Part shown: piece by piece, positions 1-7,292 of the stretch
How positions within the stretch are numbered: position 1 is the stretch's first letter
How the letters are laid out: each line of letters opens with the position of its first letter
The notes under the pieces: model-generated
What the model saw: the letters and a program-made list of their open reading frames with translations, nothing else
Database searches by the model: none
What the model was told of the DNA's origin: nothing
Position numbers and translations under genes: made by a program
Assembly (NCBI RefSeq): GCF_003946025.1
Contig: NZ_RHNR01000032.1
Coordinates: forward strand, 1-34,860
Source: Lacticaseibacillus songhuajiangensis
GTDB lineage: Bacteria > Bacillota > Bacilli > Lactobacillales > Lactobacillaceae
Length of the DNA stretch: 34,860 bases
Direction: 5' to 3'

Positions 1-274
1 TACACCGCAGATTATCTCAGGAGCGCGGATTTGACGCCGGGTTTGCGGCAAATCTGCCAGCGAAAGACGGCGAAGCCAGTCGACCTCGCGCTTTAGCGCG
101 TAGTGAGACGGACACCGTAGGGCCGCCTGGAGCGGTCCCGCCCGACGTAGTTCTCCGGAGCGCAGCCCAAGCGCACTCACGCCGGAGTTGCCGACTTCAC
201 CGCCTAGCGGCGGTTTGAAAACGCCGCAGAGGCCCAGTGCGACTCCGTCGCTAAAAGACTTACGCTGACGGACA
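1..274 (-). repeat. Intergenic repeat copy A (unit type Y), truncated by the window start
   Basis: Non-coding. Read on the minus strand it begins with the family end motif (258-274, inverse of TGTCCGTCAGCGTAAGT), then a small hairpin GCGAC-GGA-GTCGC (239-251), a hairpin-rich block with GCCGCTAGGCGG, an arm (139-195), and the conserved core with the GCCGTCTTTCGCTGGCAGA segment. It matches the unit at 29384-29724 over most of its length. It carries about 42 extra bases at about 79-122, including a small hairpin CGCGCTTTAGCGCG (87-100), that the other copies lack. The partner arm lies before base 1. Family membership is seen directly; function is unknown. Confidence 0.8.
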
Positions 275-341
275 TCGTGAGCTTTTATGACGGTGAAACA
301 AAATTTTGTCGTTTAAGGCTAGTTTGCCCGTAGAAAGTGTG

Positions 342-442
342 TATAATTACTAAGTATAGAAAGCTTGTGCTTCCGGACTCCCACTGGAGGGGCAGCTGAA
401 TGTTTCACAAAGATTGGCCTGTCTCCCACAGGTCAATTTTTT
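342..442 (+). promoter_or_regulatory. Candidate terminated leader or small RNA upstream of folC
   Basis: A consensus -10 TATAAT (342-347) has no good -35. About 70 bases later an intrinsic terminator stands: 9-bp stem 414-422/428-436 (one G-U) with loop CTCCC and a T run at 437-442. It ends 5 bases before the folC ribosome binding site. Between them CTTGTG (364-369) can pair with CACAAAG (406-412), enclosing a CTCC-CACT-GGAG hairpin. This could be an attenuator for folC or a free-standing RNA of about 90 nt. No T-box motif is present and I do not recognise a riboswitch class. Confidence 0.45.
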
Positions 443-461
443 ATTTTAGGAGGAAATAACC

Positions 462-1763
462 TTGGAATTTGCATCCTATTCTGAAGCATTAACACACATT
501 CACGCCTTGCCGCGCCTTAAGCGCAGCAACACGCGCGCTGAGTTACGCGCTGTGCTTGCTCACTTGGGACATCCTGAACGCCACGGGCACTTTGTCCACG
601 TGACGGGAACCAACGGCAAGGGGTCAACAAGTAACGCTATCGCCCACATTTTGCAGACGGCTGGTTGCACCGTGGGTTTGTTCACGTCACCGTTCATCAT
701 GCGGTTTAATGAACGCATCCAGGTGGATGGCCGGCCCGTGAGCGACGAAACCATTCGCGTTGCGGCGGGGCGGGTGCAGACCGCCATTGATGAGTTGCGC
801 CAGCAGGACTCCGAGTTTGCGCTCAAGGAGTTCGAATTCATCACCAGCATGTGCTTCCTGATTTTTGTTGATCAGGGCGTAGATGTTGGGGTGATTGAAG
901 TGGGCATTGGGGGCACGCATGACTCCACGAACGTCATCATGCCAGAGGTGAGCGTCTTAACGAACGTGGCACTTGACCATACCGAGATTCTGGGGGATAC
1001 CGTCGGCAAAATTGCGCACGAAAAGGCCGGAATCATCAAAGAAGGCGTCGCCGCAGTCATCGGGAAGTTGCCAGCCGAAGCGCGTGCTGAAGTGCTTACC
1101 CGCGTTGAGGCAGTCGGTGCTGCTAGCCTGGATGAATTTGACCAGGACTTCAGTGCGAGCGGCACGCCGGATGCGCGCAGTTTCACTGAGCACTTGCAGT
1201 ATCGTGATGCGGATGGCAAACTGAGCGGACTGGAGTTTCCACTTATTGGCAGTTACCAGGCGCAAAATGCGGCCGTCGCGATTCGGGCAAGCAAGTTGCT
1301 TGCCCAGCGTTTGCAGTTGCCGCTGACCAACGCGGACATCAAACGCGGCCTCGCCGCTGCCAGCTGGCCGGTGCGGATGGAGCGGATCAGTACTGAGCCA
1401 CTGATTGTGCTGGACGGGGCGCACAATCCGAATGGCGTAGCGGCCGCGCTCAGCACCTTGCGGCGAATGCAACCGGAAGCAGTGACACTGATTGTCGGCA
1501 TTTTGGCTGATAAAGCACTCAGTAAAATGATTGGGCAACTCGCTGATTTTGGCGCGCAGGTGATTTTGGTGCCTGTACCGAACAATCCCCGTGCAGCTAC
1601 GGTGGACGATTACCGTGCGGCCGGCGCCACGGATTGGCCAGTCATGGACTGGCATGAGGCTCTGGCATACACCCTTCACGAGAATCCAGACAACATGATT
1701 GTCATCCTGGGCTCACTTTATTTGGCTTCAGCCGTGCGCCAGGAATTGCTCGGTAACGAGTAA
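462..1763 (+). CDS. folC: Folylpolyglutamate synthase / dihydrofolate synthase FolC
   Basis: ATP-dependent ligase of the Mur ligase superfamily that adds glutamate to (dihydro/tetrahydro)folates in the cytoplasm, retaining folate in the cell. The N-terminal part carries the P-loop GTNGKGST (residues 49-56). The central domain contains the family segments EVGIGGTHDSTN and LTNVALDHTEILG, and the C-terminal ligase domain has LDGAHNPNGV. At 433 aa it has normal length. The start is TTG at 462, chosen because AGGAGGA (448-454) lies 7 bases upstream and the P-loop position fits the family. It is probably transcribed from the leader at 342-442 and ends in the inverted repeat shared with radC. In lactobacilli folC often follows valS; here a repeat element lies upstream within the visible sequence. 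Confidence 0.95.
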   Translation: MEFASYSEALTHIHALPRLKRSNTRAELRAVLAHLGHPERHGHFVHVTGTNGKGSTSNAIAHILQTAGCTVGLFTSPFIMRFNERIQVDGRPVSDETIRVAAGRVQTAIDELRQQDSEFALKEFEFITSMCFLIFVDQGVDVGVIEVGIGGTHDSTNVIMPEVSVLTNVALDHTEILGDTVGKIAHEKAGIIKEGVAAVIGKLPAEARAEVLTRVEAVGAASLDEFDQDFSASGTPDARSFTEHLQYRDADGKLSGLEFPLIGSYQAQNAAVAIRASKLLAQRLQLPLTNADIKRGLAAASWPVRMERISTEPLIVLDGAHNPNGVAAALSTLRRMQPEAVTLIVGILADKALSKMIGQLADFGAQVILVPVPNNPRAATVDDYRAAGATDWPVMDWHEALAYTLHENPDNMIVILGSLYLASAVRQELLGNE

Positions 1764-1776
1764 GCTTTTTTCGGTA

Positions 1777-1823
1777 AAAAACACCCTCCTTTGCGGAATT
1801 AAACAGTAAAGGAGGGTGTTTTT
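1777..1823 (+). terminator. folC terminator whose stem contains the radC ribosome binding site
   Basis: A perfect 16-bp inverted repeat (1777-1792 and 1808-1823) with a 15-base loop. The right arm ends in TTTTT, so it reads as an intrinsic terminator, and begins with A's on the left arm, so it could act in both directions. The right arm includes AAAGGAGGG, the only ribosome binding site available to radC. Confidence 0.8.
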
Positions 1824-1824
1824 G

Positions 1825-2472
1825 ATGAGCGAATACAAAGGCGAATTAAAATGGGAAGTGCAAACCGCAACGGCTAGTGATGAGCAGCTGGTGGGGGAGT
1901 TGTTGGGCGCTGCTGGACTTGAATCACCGATGGCGGTGCAAAGTATCTTGCACCACTACCCGCACCTCGAGGGTCTTAGCTTAAGTCCGGATCACAACTT
2001 AGAAACCTTAGTTGGTGTTGGCCCCGCGCGAGAACGTTTGGTGCAGGCTGCACTGGCCTTTGCCAGTCGGGCATTGCACCAGCAAACTGTGCCGCACGGG
2101 CAAATTTACAGTTCGGAGCAGCTTGGTGAGATTCTGGTGGACCGCTTTGCTGGTATTCGGCAGGAACAGATGCTGGTGTTTTTTCTGGATATTAAGAATC
2201 AGATTCTCTGCGAAGAAATGGTTTCCAGTGGCACGATTGAAGCCAGCATGACCGATCAGCGCGTCATTTTGCGACGAGCACTGGTGCTTGGCGCCAGCCG
2301 CTTTGTCATTTGCCACAACCATCCGAGTGGGGACGTGCACCCCAGCAGTCAGGATGAGGACGTGACAGAACGCATCCGGATGAGTGGTCAAATGATGGGC
2401 ATTGAGCTTGTGGACCACGTGGTGGTGGGCGGTGATGACTACCTGTCGTTTCGCGAGGAGGGCCTTCTCTAA
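1825..2472 (+). CDS. radC: RadC-family JAB1/MPN domain protein
   Basis: RadC-like protein with a C-terminal JAB1/MPN (JAMM) metalloprotease-like domain and a short helical N-terminal region. The motif HNHPSGDVHPSSQD (H164, H166, D177) supplies the metal ligands; E114 in RQEQMLVFFLD is a plausible JAMM glutamate. Despite the old name, a direct role in DNA repair is not established for this family. Placement upstream of mreBCD-minCD is conserved in Firmicutes. I chose ATG 1825 (215 aa): AGGAGG at 1810-1815 lies 9 bases upstream. In-frame GTG 1816 and TTG 1822 are too close to it. The ribosome binding site is buried in the preceding hairpin, so expression may depend on RNA folding. Confidence 0.9.
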   Translation: MSEYKGELKWEVQTATASDEQLVGELLGAAGLESPMAVQSILHHYPHLEGLSLSPDHNLETLVGVGPARERLVQAALAFASRALHQQTVPHGQIYSSEQLGEILVDRFAGIRQEQMLVFFLDIKNQILCEEMVSSGTIEASMTDQRVILRRALVLGASRFVICHNHPSGDVHPSSQDEDVTERIRMSGQMMGIELVDHVVVGGDDYLSFREEGLL

Positions 2473-2592
2473 TTCAATGCAAAATGCAAGAGTGGTCTGC
2501 CTCAAAAATGTTTAGTTTTCAGTAAACAATCCGCACGCCTGGCTCAAAAATATCGGCTTTAACAGAAGCTTTAATAGCTAGTGGCCCTAGCC

Positions 2593-2623
2593 TGCGCACA
2601 AGGGGGGCGCTTTATGATATACT
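2593..2623 (+). promoter_or_regulatory. Probable mreB promoter
   Basis: A -10 TATACT (2618-2623) stands 45 bases before the mreB start. The best -35 is only TGCGCA (2593-2598) at a long 19-base spacing. The remaining radC-mreB gap (2473-2667) shows no gene. Confidence 0.4.
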
Positions 2624-2667
2624 CACAAATGAATGAAAAATGTACTGACCGATAAGGAGAGAACAGC

Positions 2668-3669
2668 TTGTTTGGATTAGGCGCAAAAAACATCGGAATT
2701 GACCTGGGGACAGCAAATACCCTGGTTTATGTTGAAGGCAAGGGCATCGTTCTGCGTGAACCTTCAGTTGTCGCAAAGAATACCCAGACGGGCGAAATTG
2801 TGGCAGTTGGGGCAGAGGCCCGGGATATGATTGGTCGGACACCCGTTAGCATGACGGCGATTCGGCCCATGAAGGACGGCGTGATTGCGGATTACGATAC
2901 CACCGCGGCCATGCTCAAGTACTTCATGGAAAAGGCACTGGGCAACAACAGCCACCCTTACGTGATGGTTTGTGTCCCAAGTGGTGTCACTGAAGTCGAA
3001 AAGCGGGCCGTCATTGACGCTGCCAAGGTAGCGGGCGCACGCGATGCGTACGTCATCGAAGAGCCATACGCAGCGGCCATTGGTGCTGGTTTGCCCGTAA
3101 TGGATCCGACCGGGAGCATGGTTGTTGATATTGGTGGTGGGACTACTGATGTTGCAACAATCTCTCTGGGCGGGATTGTTTCCAGCCGGTCTATCCGGAT
3201 GGCGGGAGACAAGATTGACGAAGCCATCATGAACTTCATTCGGCAGAACTACAACCTGCTGATTGGGGAACGGACGGCCGAAGAAATCAAAATGGCCATC
3301 GGCTCTGCTTCCATCGAAGAAGCCAAACAGCTTGACGGCATGACCGTTCGCGGGCGTGACCTTTTGTCCGGCTTACCACACACGGTCGACATTAAGGCGA
3401 CCGATGTGGCAACCGCGATGAGTGAAATCGTCGGGGCAATTATTGATGCCATTAAGGAAACGCTGGAAGAAACCTCTCCAGAAATCGCGGCTGACGTGAT
3501 TGACCACGGAATTGTGCTGACCGGTGGTGGGGCAATGCTCAAGAGCCTGTCCGACGTGATTAGCGACGCAACGAAGGTGCCAGTATTTATTGCCCAGGAC
3601 CCACTTGATTGCGTGGCAATCGGGACTGGCGAATCACTGAAGAACATTGACGTGATGAAGAAGCACTAA
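2668..3669 (+). CDS. mreB: Rod-shape actin homologue MreB
   Basis: Actin-like ATPase forming membrane-associated filaments that guide lateral peptidoglycan synthesis. It carries the actin-fold motifs in order: phosphate 1 [13 protein letters not shown] (near residues 9-21), phosphate 2 [12 protein letters not shown] in the middle, and the adenosine motif [11 protein letters not shown] near the C-terminus. Length 333 aa is standard. The start is TTG 2668, with AAGGAGA about 7 bases upstream; no closer ATG fits the conserved N-terminus. It heads the mreBCD-minCD block. A terminator follows mreB, so mreC onward may need readthrough or a separate promoter. An ovoid or rod-shaped lactobacillus is implied. 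Confidence 0.97.
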   Translation: MFGLGAKNIGIDLGTANTLVYVEGKGIVLREPSVVAKNTQTGEIVAVGAEARDMIGRTPVSMTAIRPMKDGVIADYDTTAAMLKYFMEKALGNNSHPYVMVCVPSGVTEVEKRAVIDAAKVAGARDAYVIEEPYAAAIGAGLPVMDPTGSMVVDIGGGTTDVATISLGGIVSSRSIRMAGDKIDEAIMNFIRQNYNLLIGERTAEEIKMAIGSASIEEAKQLDGMTVRGRDLLSGLPHTVDIKATDVATAMSEIVGAIIDAIKETLEETSPEIAADVIDHGIVLTGGGAMLKSLSDVISDATKVPVFIAQDPLDCVAIGTGESLKNIDVMKKH

Positions 3670-3677
3670 AACGGGGC

Positions 3678-3711
3678 GGTCGGGACGGTTGTTCCGGCCC
3701 TTTGTTTTTTT
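3678..3711 (+). terminator. Intrinsic terminator after mreB
   Basis: GGTCGGGA (3678-3685) pairs with TCCGGCC (3693-3699) with one bulged base and a G-U pair, followed by TTTGTTTTTTT. The 187-base mreB-mreC gap otherwise shows no gene I would support. Confidence 0.6.
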
Positions 3712-3856
3712 GTGGTGAGGCTGTGCTGAATCGCGAACAGTCTGTGGTTTGTGCGACTCACGGGTCGGACGAATTGGAATTGTTGTGCAATCGGCACGCG
3801 ACTACGGCGTTGCGCTTAGGCGCCGCCATTTGTCAAAACCCTCGAGGGAGGAAATC

Positions 3857-4711
3857 ATGCAAAAATTTTTCTCAAACAAGCGTCTAATTGTCCTGATGGT
3901 GGCATTGCTCGTCTGTGTGGGGCTTGTTTCAGTTTCGGTGGTGGTGCGTGATAAGAAGAGCACCCCACCAGTTGTGCAGCAAATCGGGAACGATGCGGTG
4001 GGCATTGTCGCCACGGTCACGGATGCACCCGCTAACGCCATTAATAATGGACTCGATGACATTGCCAACTTGATGAACACCTATTCTGAGAACGAACGCC
4101 TGAAGAGCCAGGTGGACAGTTTGGCCCAGACCAAGGTGCGCAACCAGACCTTGCAGCGGGAGAACAAGCAGCTCAAAAAAGAGTTGAAGCTCAACGCAAC
4201 CTTGACCAATTATGATACCGTGACGGCGGCGGTGAAGTCGCGTTCCGCAACTGACTGGCGCAACATGATCATTTTGGATAAGGGCTCGGTTTCGGGTCTC
4301 AAGAAGAACATGCCTGTAATGTCCGACAAGGGGATTATTGGCCGCATTGTTGAGGTTAACCAAACCAATTCTAAGGTTGAACTCATCTCTACCGACAACA
4401 ACGCCGCTAACCGCTTTGCGGCGCAGCTTGTTGCCCACGGAAAGACGGTTAATGGTGTCATTAGTGGTTACAAGACTGCCAGTGGCGAACTCGTCATGGG
4501 CCAGATGTCCACCGACGTGACGGTACCGAAGGGAACCATGGTTTACACTTCTGGGCTTGGTGGACGCACGCCAAAGGGCCTGCTCATTGGAACAGTGACC
4601 AGTGTCAAGAAGGACGACTACGGTTTGGCCAACACGGTTTACCTGAAGCCGGCCGGCAACTTGAATGATGTTTCCGTCGTGAGCGTTATTCGGCGGACGA
4701 TTGGGGGTTAA
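3857..4711 (+). CDS. mreC: Rod-shape protein MreC
   Basis: Bitopic membrane protein that links MreB to the periplasmic-side elongation machinery. It shows a short basic N-terminus, one transmembrane helix at about residues 8-29, a coiled coil at about 75-115 (SENERLKSQV through RENKQLKKEL) and the C-terminal two-lobed beta domain with conserved DKGSVSGLKKNMPV and GIIGRIVEV. The length is 284 aa from ATG 3857, which follows GGGAGG at 3847-3851. The frame stays open 36 codons further upstream, but that extension would precede the membrane anchor with no ribosome binding site. mreD begins 4 bases after the stop. Confidence 0.95.
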   Translation: MQKFFSNKRLIVLMVALLVCVGLVSVSVVVRDKKSTPPVVQQIGNDAVGIVATVTDAPANAINNGLDDIANLMNTYSENERLKSQVDSLAQTKVRNQTLQRENKQLKKELKLNATLTNYDTVTAAVKSRSATDWRNMIILDKGSVSGLKKNMPVMSDKGIIGRIVEVNQTNSKVELISTDNNAANRFAAQLVAHGKTVNGVISGYKTASGELVMGQMSTDVTVPKGTMVYTSGLGGRTPKGLLIGTVTSVKKDDYGLANTVYLKPAGNLNDVSVVSVIRRTIGG

Positions 4712-4715
4712 TGAC

Positions 4716-5252
4716 TTGAGCAAGGTTAACGAAAAACCATTCACTCGTCATTGGCTCGCCTTCGTTGTCCTGCTCCTCGCGCTCTGTCTAGACGGCTCCT
4801 TGAGTCACGTTTTGGGGCAGTGGACAATGATGCCAATGAACACGGGGGTGCCGCAACTCACTTTACTTGCCTTCGTGCTGATTGGTGTCTTTGTTCCGCG
4901 CGAATCTTGGCTGCTGGGTTGGAGCGTGTTGTTCGGTCTAATCTATGACTCGTACTACACCGGCATTCTTGGTGTGCACGCCTTTATCTTTCCCGCCTTG
5001 GTGTACTTAATGCTAATGATTCGACCATACATCCCGCGGACCTGGCCATTTGTGCTCGCACTCTACGTGATTCTGCTCACAGTCAGCGGCGTGATGAACT
5101 ATGTTTTCGCTATTTTCATCAACGAGACAACCATTGACGTGCTGCAGATGGTTGCCCAGCATTTGGGCCCGTCATTCGAGATCAACCTGATTTTGTTTGC
5201 AATTCTGTACTACCCTTGCTCGCGATTACTGGTAAAATTAAGTACAGATTAA
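4716..5252 (+). CDS. mreD: Rod-shape membrane protein MreD
   Basis: Small polytopic membrane protein of the elongasome, about 178 aa with five to six predicted hydrophobic segments (for example LAFVVLLLALCLDGSL and the ALYVILLTVSGVMNYVFAI region). Sequence conservation in this family is low; identity rests on topology, length and its position between mreC and minC. I chose TTG 4716, with GGGGGT (4703-4708) 7 bases upstream. An in-frame TTG at 4701 would overlap mreC and has no ribosome binding site. Translation is probably coupled to mreC. Confidence 0.9.
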   Translation: MSKVNEKPFTRHWLAFVVLLLALCLDGSLSHVLGQWTMMPMNTGVPQLTLLAFVLIGVFVPRESWLLGWSVLFGLIYDSYYTGILGVHAFIFPALVYLMLMIRPYIPRTWPFVLALYVILLTVSGVMNYVFAIFINETTIDVLQMVAQHLGPSFEINLILFAILYYPCSRLLVKLSTD

Positions 5253-5270
5253 ACTGACTGGGGTGGAAAA

Positions 5271-5927
5271 ATGGACGCAGTTATCTTAAAAGGTAGAGCA
5301 GACGGCTTCGAGTTGTCTCTGGACGCGGCGGCCGCGTTCACGGACGTGTGCACGCGGCTGGAGGCTTTACTAAGCCATCTGTACAAGGACACGCCTAGCG
5401 GCAATGTCAACTTCGTCATTGAAACTGGTCACCGCTTGCTGACACAGGAGCAGCGAGGGGCGATTGAGGCGATTTTTGCCGAATACCCGCGCTTTGCAGT
5501 CCGTTTGCTCCATAGCGATGTCGTGGATGCGGACACGGTTGCGCTGCGCGTGGCCAAAGCCCGCACGACTTTCGCAGGCGGCATTATCCGCTCTGGCCAG
5601 ACTCTGGCAGTGCCCGGGGACCTTGTGTTCACCGGCGTACTGCACAAGGGTGGCGCTATTCGCGCCGGGGGCTCTGTGTTTGTCATGGGCAACGCGGAGG
5701 GCGTCGTGCACGCCGGTTACCCGCAAAATGCGTACGCGGTTGCGGCGGGACACCTTGCCAAACTGACGCAGGTGCGCATTGCAGACGCGGTGGAAATCGT
5801 GGCGGATGAGGATTACGGGGATGATTCACTGTGTTACATGAGTGATGAACACCTACTTGTCCACACAACAATTGATCAGCTGCAGGCCGTGCGCCCGCAG
5901 ATTTTTGAACGGATGGAGGAGTCATAA
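5271..5927 (+). CDS. minC: Septum site-determining protein MinC
   Basis: Inhibitor of FtsZ polymerisation, recruited to the membrane by MinD so that division is blocked near the poles. The N-terminal domain (about 1-100) is divergent; the C-terminal domain (about 105-215) is the right-handed beta-helix with glycine repeats typical of MinC (GGIIRSGQTL, GDLVFTGVLHKGGAIRAGG, GSVFVMGNAEGVVHAG), ending in the MinD-binding region. It is 218 aa with ATG 5271. The stop overlaps the minD start by one base (TAATG), implying translational coupling. No MinE gene is present; DivIVA (25557) is the expected polar cue. Confidence 0.95.
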   Translation: MDAVILKGRADGFELSLDAAAAFTDVCTRLEALLSHLYKDTPSGNVNFVIETGHRLLTQEQRGAIEAIFAEYPRFAVRLLHSDVVDADTVALRVAKARTTFAGGIIRSGQTLAVPGDLVFTGVLHKGGAIRAGGSVFVMGNAEGVVHAGYPQNAYAVAAGHLAKLTQVRIADAVEIVADEDYGDDSLCYMSDEHLLVHTTIDQLQAVRPQIFERMEES

Positions 5928-6721
5928 TGGGAACTTCCTTAGTTGTGACCTCAGGTAAAGGTGGCGTTGGTAAGACCACTTCGAGTGCCAACATTGGGAC
6001 GGCGCTTGCGCTTGCTGGCAAACGTGTCGTACTGCTGGATTTGGACATTGGCTTGCGTAATCTGGACGCGGTGCTCGGACTGTCGAACCGGATTATCTAT
6101 GATATTGTCGATGTTGCCAACGGCCGGGCCCGTTTGCACCAGGCACTCATCAAGGACAAGCGCTTTGATGATTTACTCTACTTACTGCCGGCACCGCAAA
6201 ACGCGGATAAGGATGCACTGAATCCTGAACAGGTCGCGCAGATTGTGGCGGAGCTTAAACCAGATTTTGATTTTGTCATTCTGGATTCGCCCGCTGGGAT
6301 CGAACAAGGTTTTCGGAATGCGGTTGCTGGTGCTGATGGTGCCATCGTGATTACGACACCGGAAATCTCAGCGGTTAGTGACGCTGACCGCGTGGTGGGG
6401 CTCATTGAGCAAAAGCCAATGTCACTCAAGCCGCAACTCATTATCAACCGTATTCGGCCGCACATGCTGGCTGATGGCTCATCAATGGACATCGACGAAA
6501 TCACCAAGCATCTCGGCATCGATCTGCTGGGGATTATCACCGATGACGATCAAGTCATTGCCAGTTCCAACAGTGGGGAGACCATTGTAATGGATCCGGA
6601 TAACGCGGCCAGCCGTGGTTACCGCGATGTGGCCCGCCGCTTGCTCGGCGAGACGGTTCCGCTTGAACAGATTACCGTGCAAAAGCGCGGTTTCTGGGCA
6701 CGCTTGTTCCATCGCGACTAA
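5927..6721 (+). CDS. minD: Septum site-determining ATPase MinD
   Basis: ParA/Mrp-type ATPase that dimerises on the membrane with ATP and activates MinC. The deviant Walker A motif SGKGGVGKTT spans residues 9-18; LLDLDIGLRNLD and DFVILDSPAGIEQGF are the switch/Walker B regions. The C-terminal sequence GFWARLFHRD ends an amphipathic membrane-targeting helix. The length (264 aa) is normal. It is the last gene of the block; a strong terminator starts about 10 bases after the stop. Confidence 0.97.
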   Translation: MGTSLVVTSGKGGVGKTTSSANIGTALALAGKRVVLLDLDIGLRNLDAVLGLSNRIIYDIVDVANGRARLHQALIKDKRFDDLLYLLPAPQNADKDALNPEQVAQIVAELKPDFDFVILDSPAGIEQGFRNAVAGADGAIVITTPEISAVSDADRVVGLIEQKPMSLKPQLIINRIRPHMLADGSSMDIDEITKHLGIDLLGIITDDDQVIASSNSGETIVMDPDNAASRGYRDVARRLLGETVPLEQITVQKRGFWARLFHRD

Positions 6722-6730
6722 ACAAGAACG

Positions 6731-6768
6731 AGGTGATTCTGCAGTGAAGTGCAGTGTCACCTTTTTTT
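6731..6768 (+). terminator. Intrinsic terminator after minD
   Basis: AGGTGA (6731-6736) pairs with TCACCT (6757-6762), and inside it CTGCA pairs with TGCAG around GTGAAG; a T run follows (6762-6768). Confidence 0.85.
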
Positions 6769-6827
6769 CCGGTTACCGCATTCTGCAGATGGTGCCGCTT
6801 TCTAAATCATAATCTTTTTGATAATTG

Positions 6828-6856
6828 TTGACACGCATCCTGAACTGGGGTAGATT
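6828..6856 (+). promoter_or_regulatory. Promoter of the T-box amino-acid transporter operon
   Basis: Consensus -35 TTGACA (6828-6833) and -10 TAGATT (6851-6856) separated by exactly 17 bases. Transcription would begin just before the T-box leader. Confidence 0.85.
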
Positions 6857-6899
6857 AGTCACAACATCAAAAATCGTTGATCGGAAACGAAACTGAAAC

Positions 6900-7123
6900 C
6901 AAACACACAGAGAATCTGCGGGGCTGAGAAGCAGGTGGTTCGGACGGTTTCCCACATCCGTGAGCGGGGCGTTGAATTAAGTAGGTGCCCCCGGGTTGGC
7001 CCGTTACAGCCCTACTTGCATAACAAGTAGTTGAGGTCTGTGAAGTAATTTACAGACGTACAAGAGGTGGCACCGCGGGTCGCTCCGCCCTCTTACGACA
7101 GTTGTCGTAGGAGGGCTTTTTTT
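6900..7123 (+). promoter_or_regulatory. T-box riboswitch, first (complete) module
   Basis: A T-box leader senses uncharged tRNA and permits readthrough when the tRNA 3' end pairs with the antiterminator bulge. Visible parts: a Stem I region with GGGGC (6920-6924) pairing GCCCC (6987-6991) and a GAGAA element; a stem GTCTGT/ACAGAC (7036-7041/7052-7057); the T-box AGAGGTGGCACCGCG (7063-7077); and the terminator 7087-7116 (12 paired bases, loop AGTT) with T run 7117-7123. The variable T-box base is C7071, predicting a tRNA with discriminator G. I cannot read the specifier codon with confidence; AAT/GAA/TTA overlap around 6974-6979. Confidence 0.9.
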
Positions 7124-7141
7124 GTACTCATGAACGTTTTG

Positions 7142-7241
7142 CAAGTAGCTGAGACTATCTGTGTGAACAGATAGTGAGCAAGAGGTGGAACCACGCATGT
7201 GCGTCCTCTGCAGCCCGTTGGGCTTGCAGGGGGCGCTTTTT
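7142..7241 (+). promoter_or_regulatory. Second, partial T-box module (no Stem I)
   Basis: A second copy of only the 3' half of the T-box: CAAGTAGCTGAG (7142-7153, compare 7024-7035), stem CTATCTGT/ACAGATAG, T-box AGAGGTGGAACCACG (7181-7195) and a long terminator (7201-7216/7220-7236, T run 7237-7241). The distance from CAAGTAG to AGAGGTGG is 39 bases in both modules. Only about 18 bases separate the end of the first terminator from this copy, too few for a specifier domain. The variable base here is A7189, unlike C7071 in the first. Confidence 0.85.
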
Positions 7242-7292
7242 GATTACGATGATGGCAATTATAAATGCAGAGATATTCTGGGAGGTACGACA

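Noticed and set aside
2515..2545. Possible radC terminator (TGTTTA/TAAACA)
   Set aside because: Only a 6-bp AT-rich stem with no T run after it.
3749..3856. N-terminal extension of MreC upstream of ATG 3857
   Set aside because: The frame is open, but it precedes the membrane anchor, lacks a ribosome binding site and is not typical of the family.
6721..6830. A missing minE next to minCD
   Set aside because: Absence of MinE is normal for Firmicutes, where DivIVA provides polar localisation; divIVA is present at 25557.
6977..6979. TTA as a leucine specifier codon for the first T-box
   Set aside because: Its position before AG resembles ATC-AG in the ileS leader, but the T-box variable base C7071 predicts a discriminator G, whereas tRNA-Leu normally has A. 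The specifier is left unassigned.
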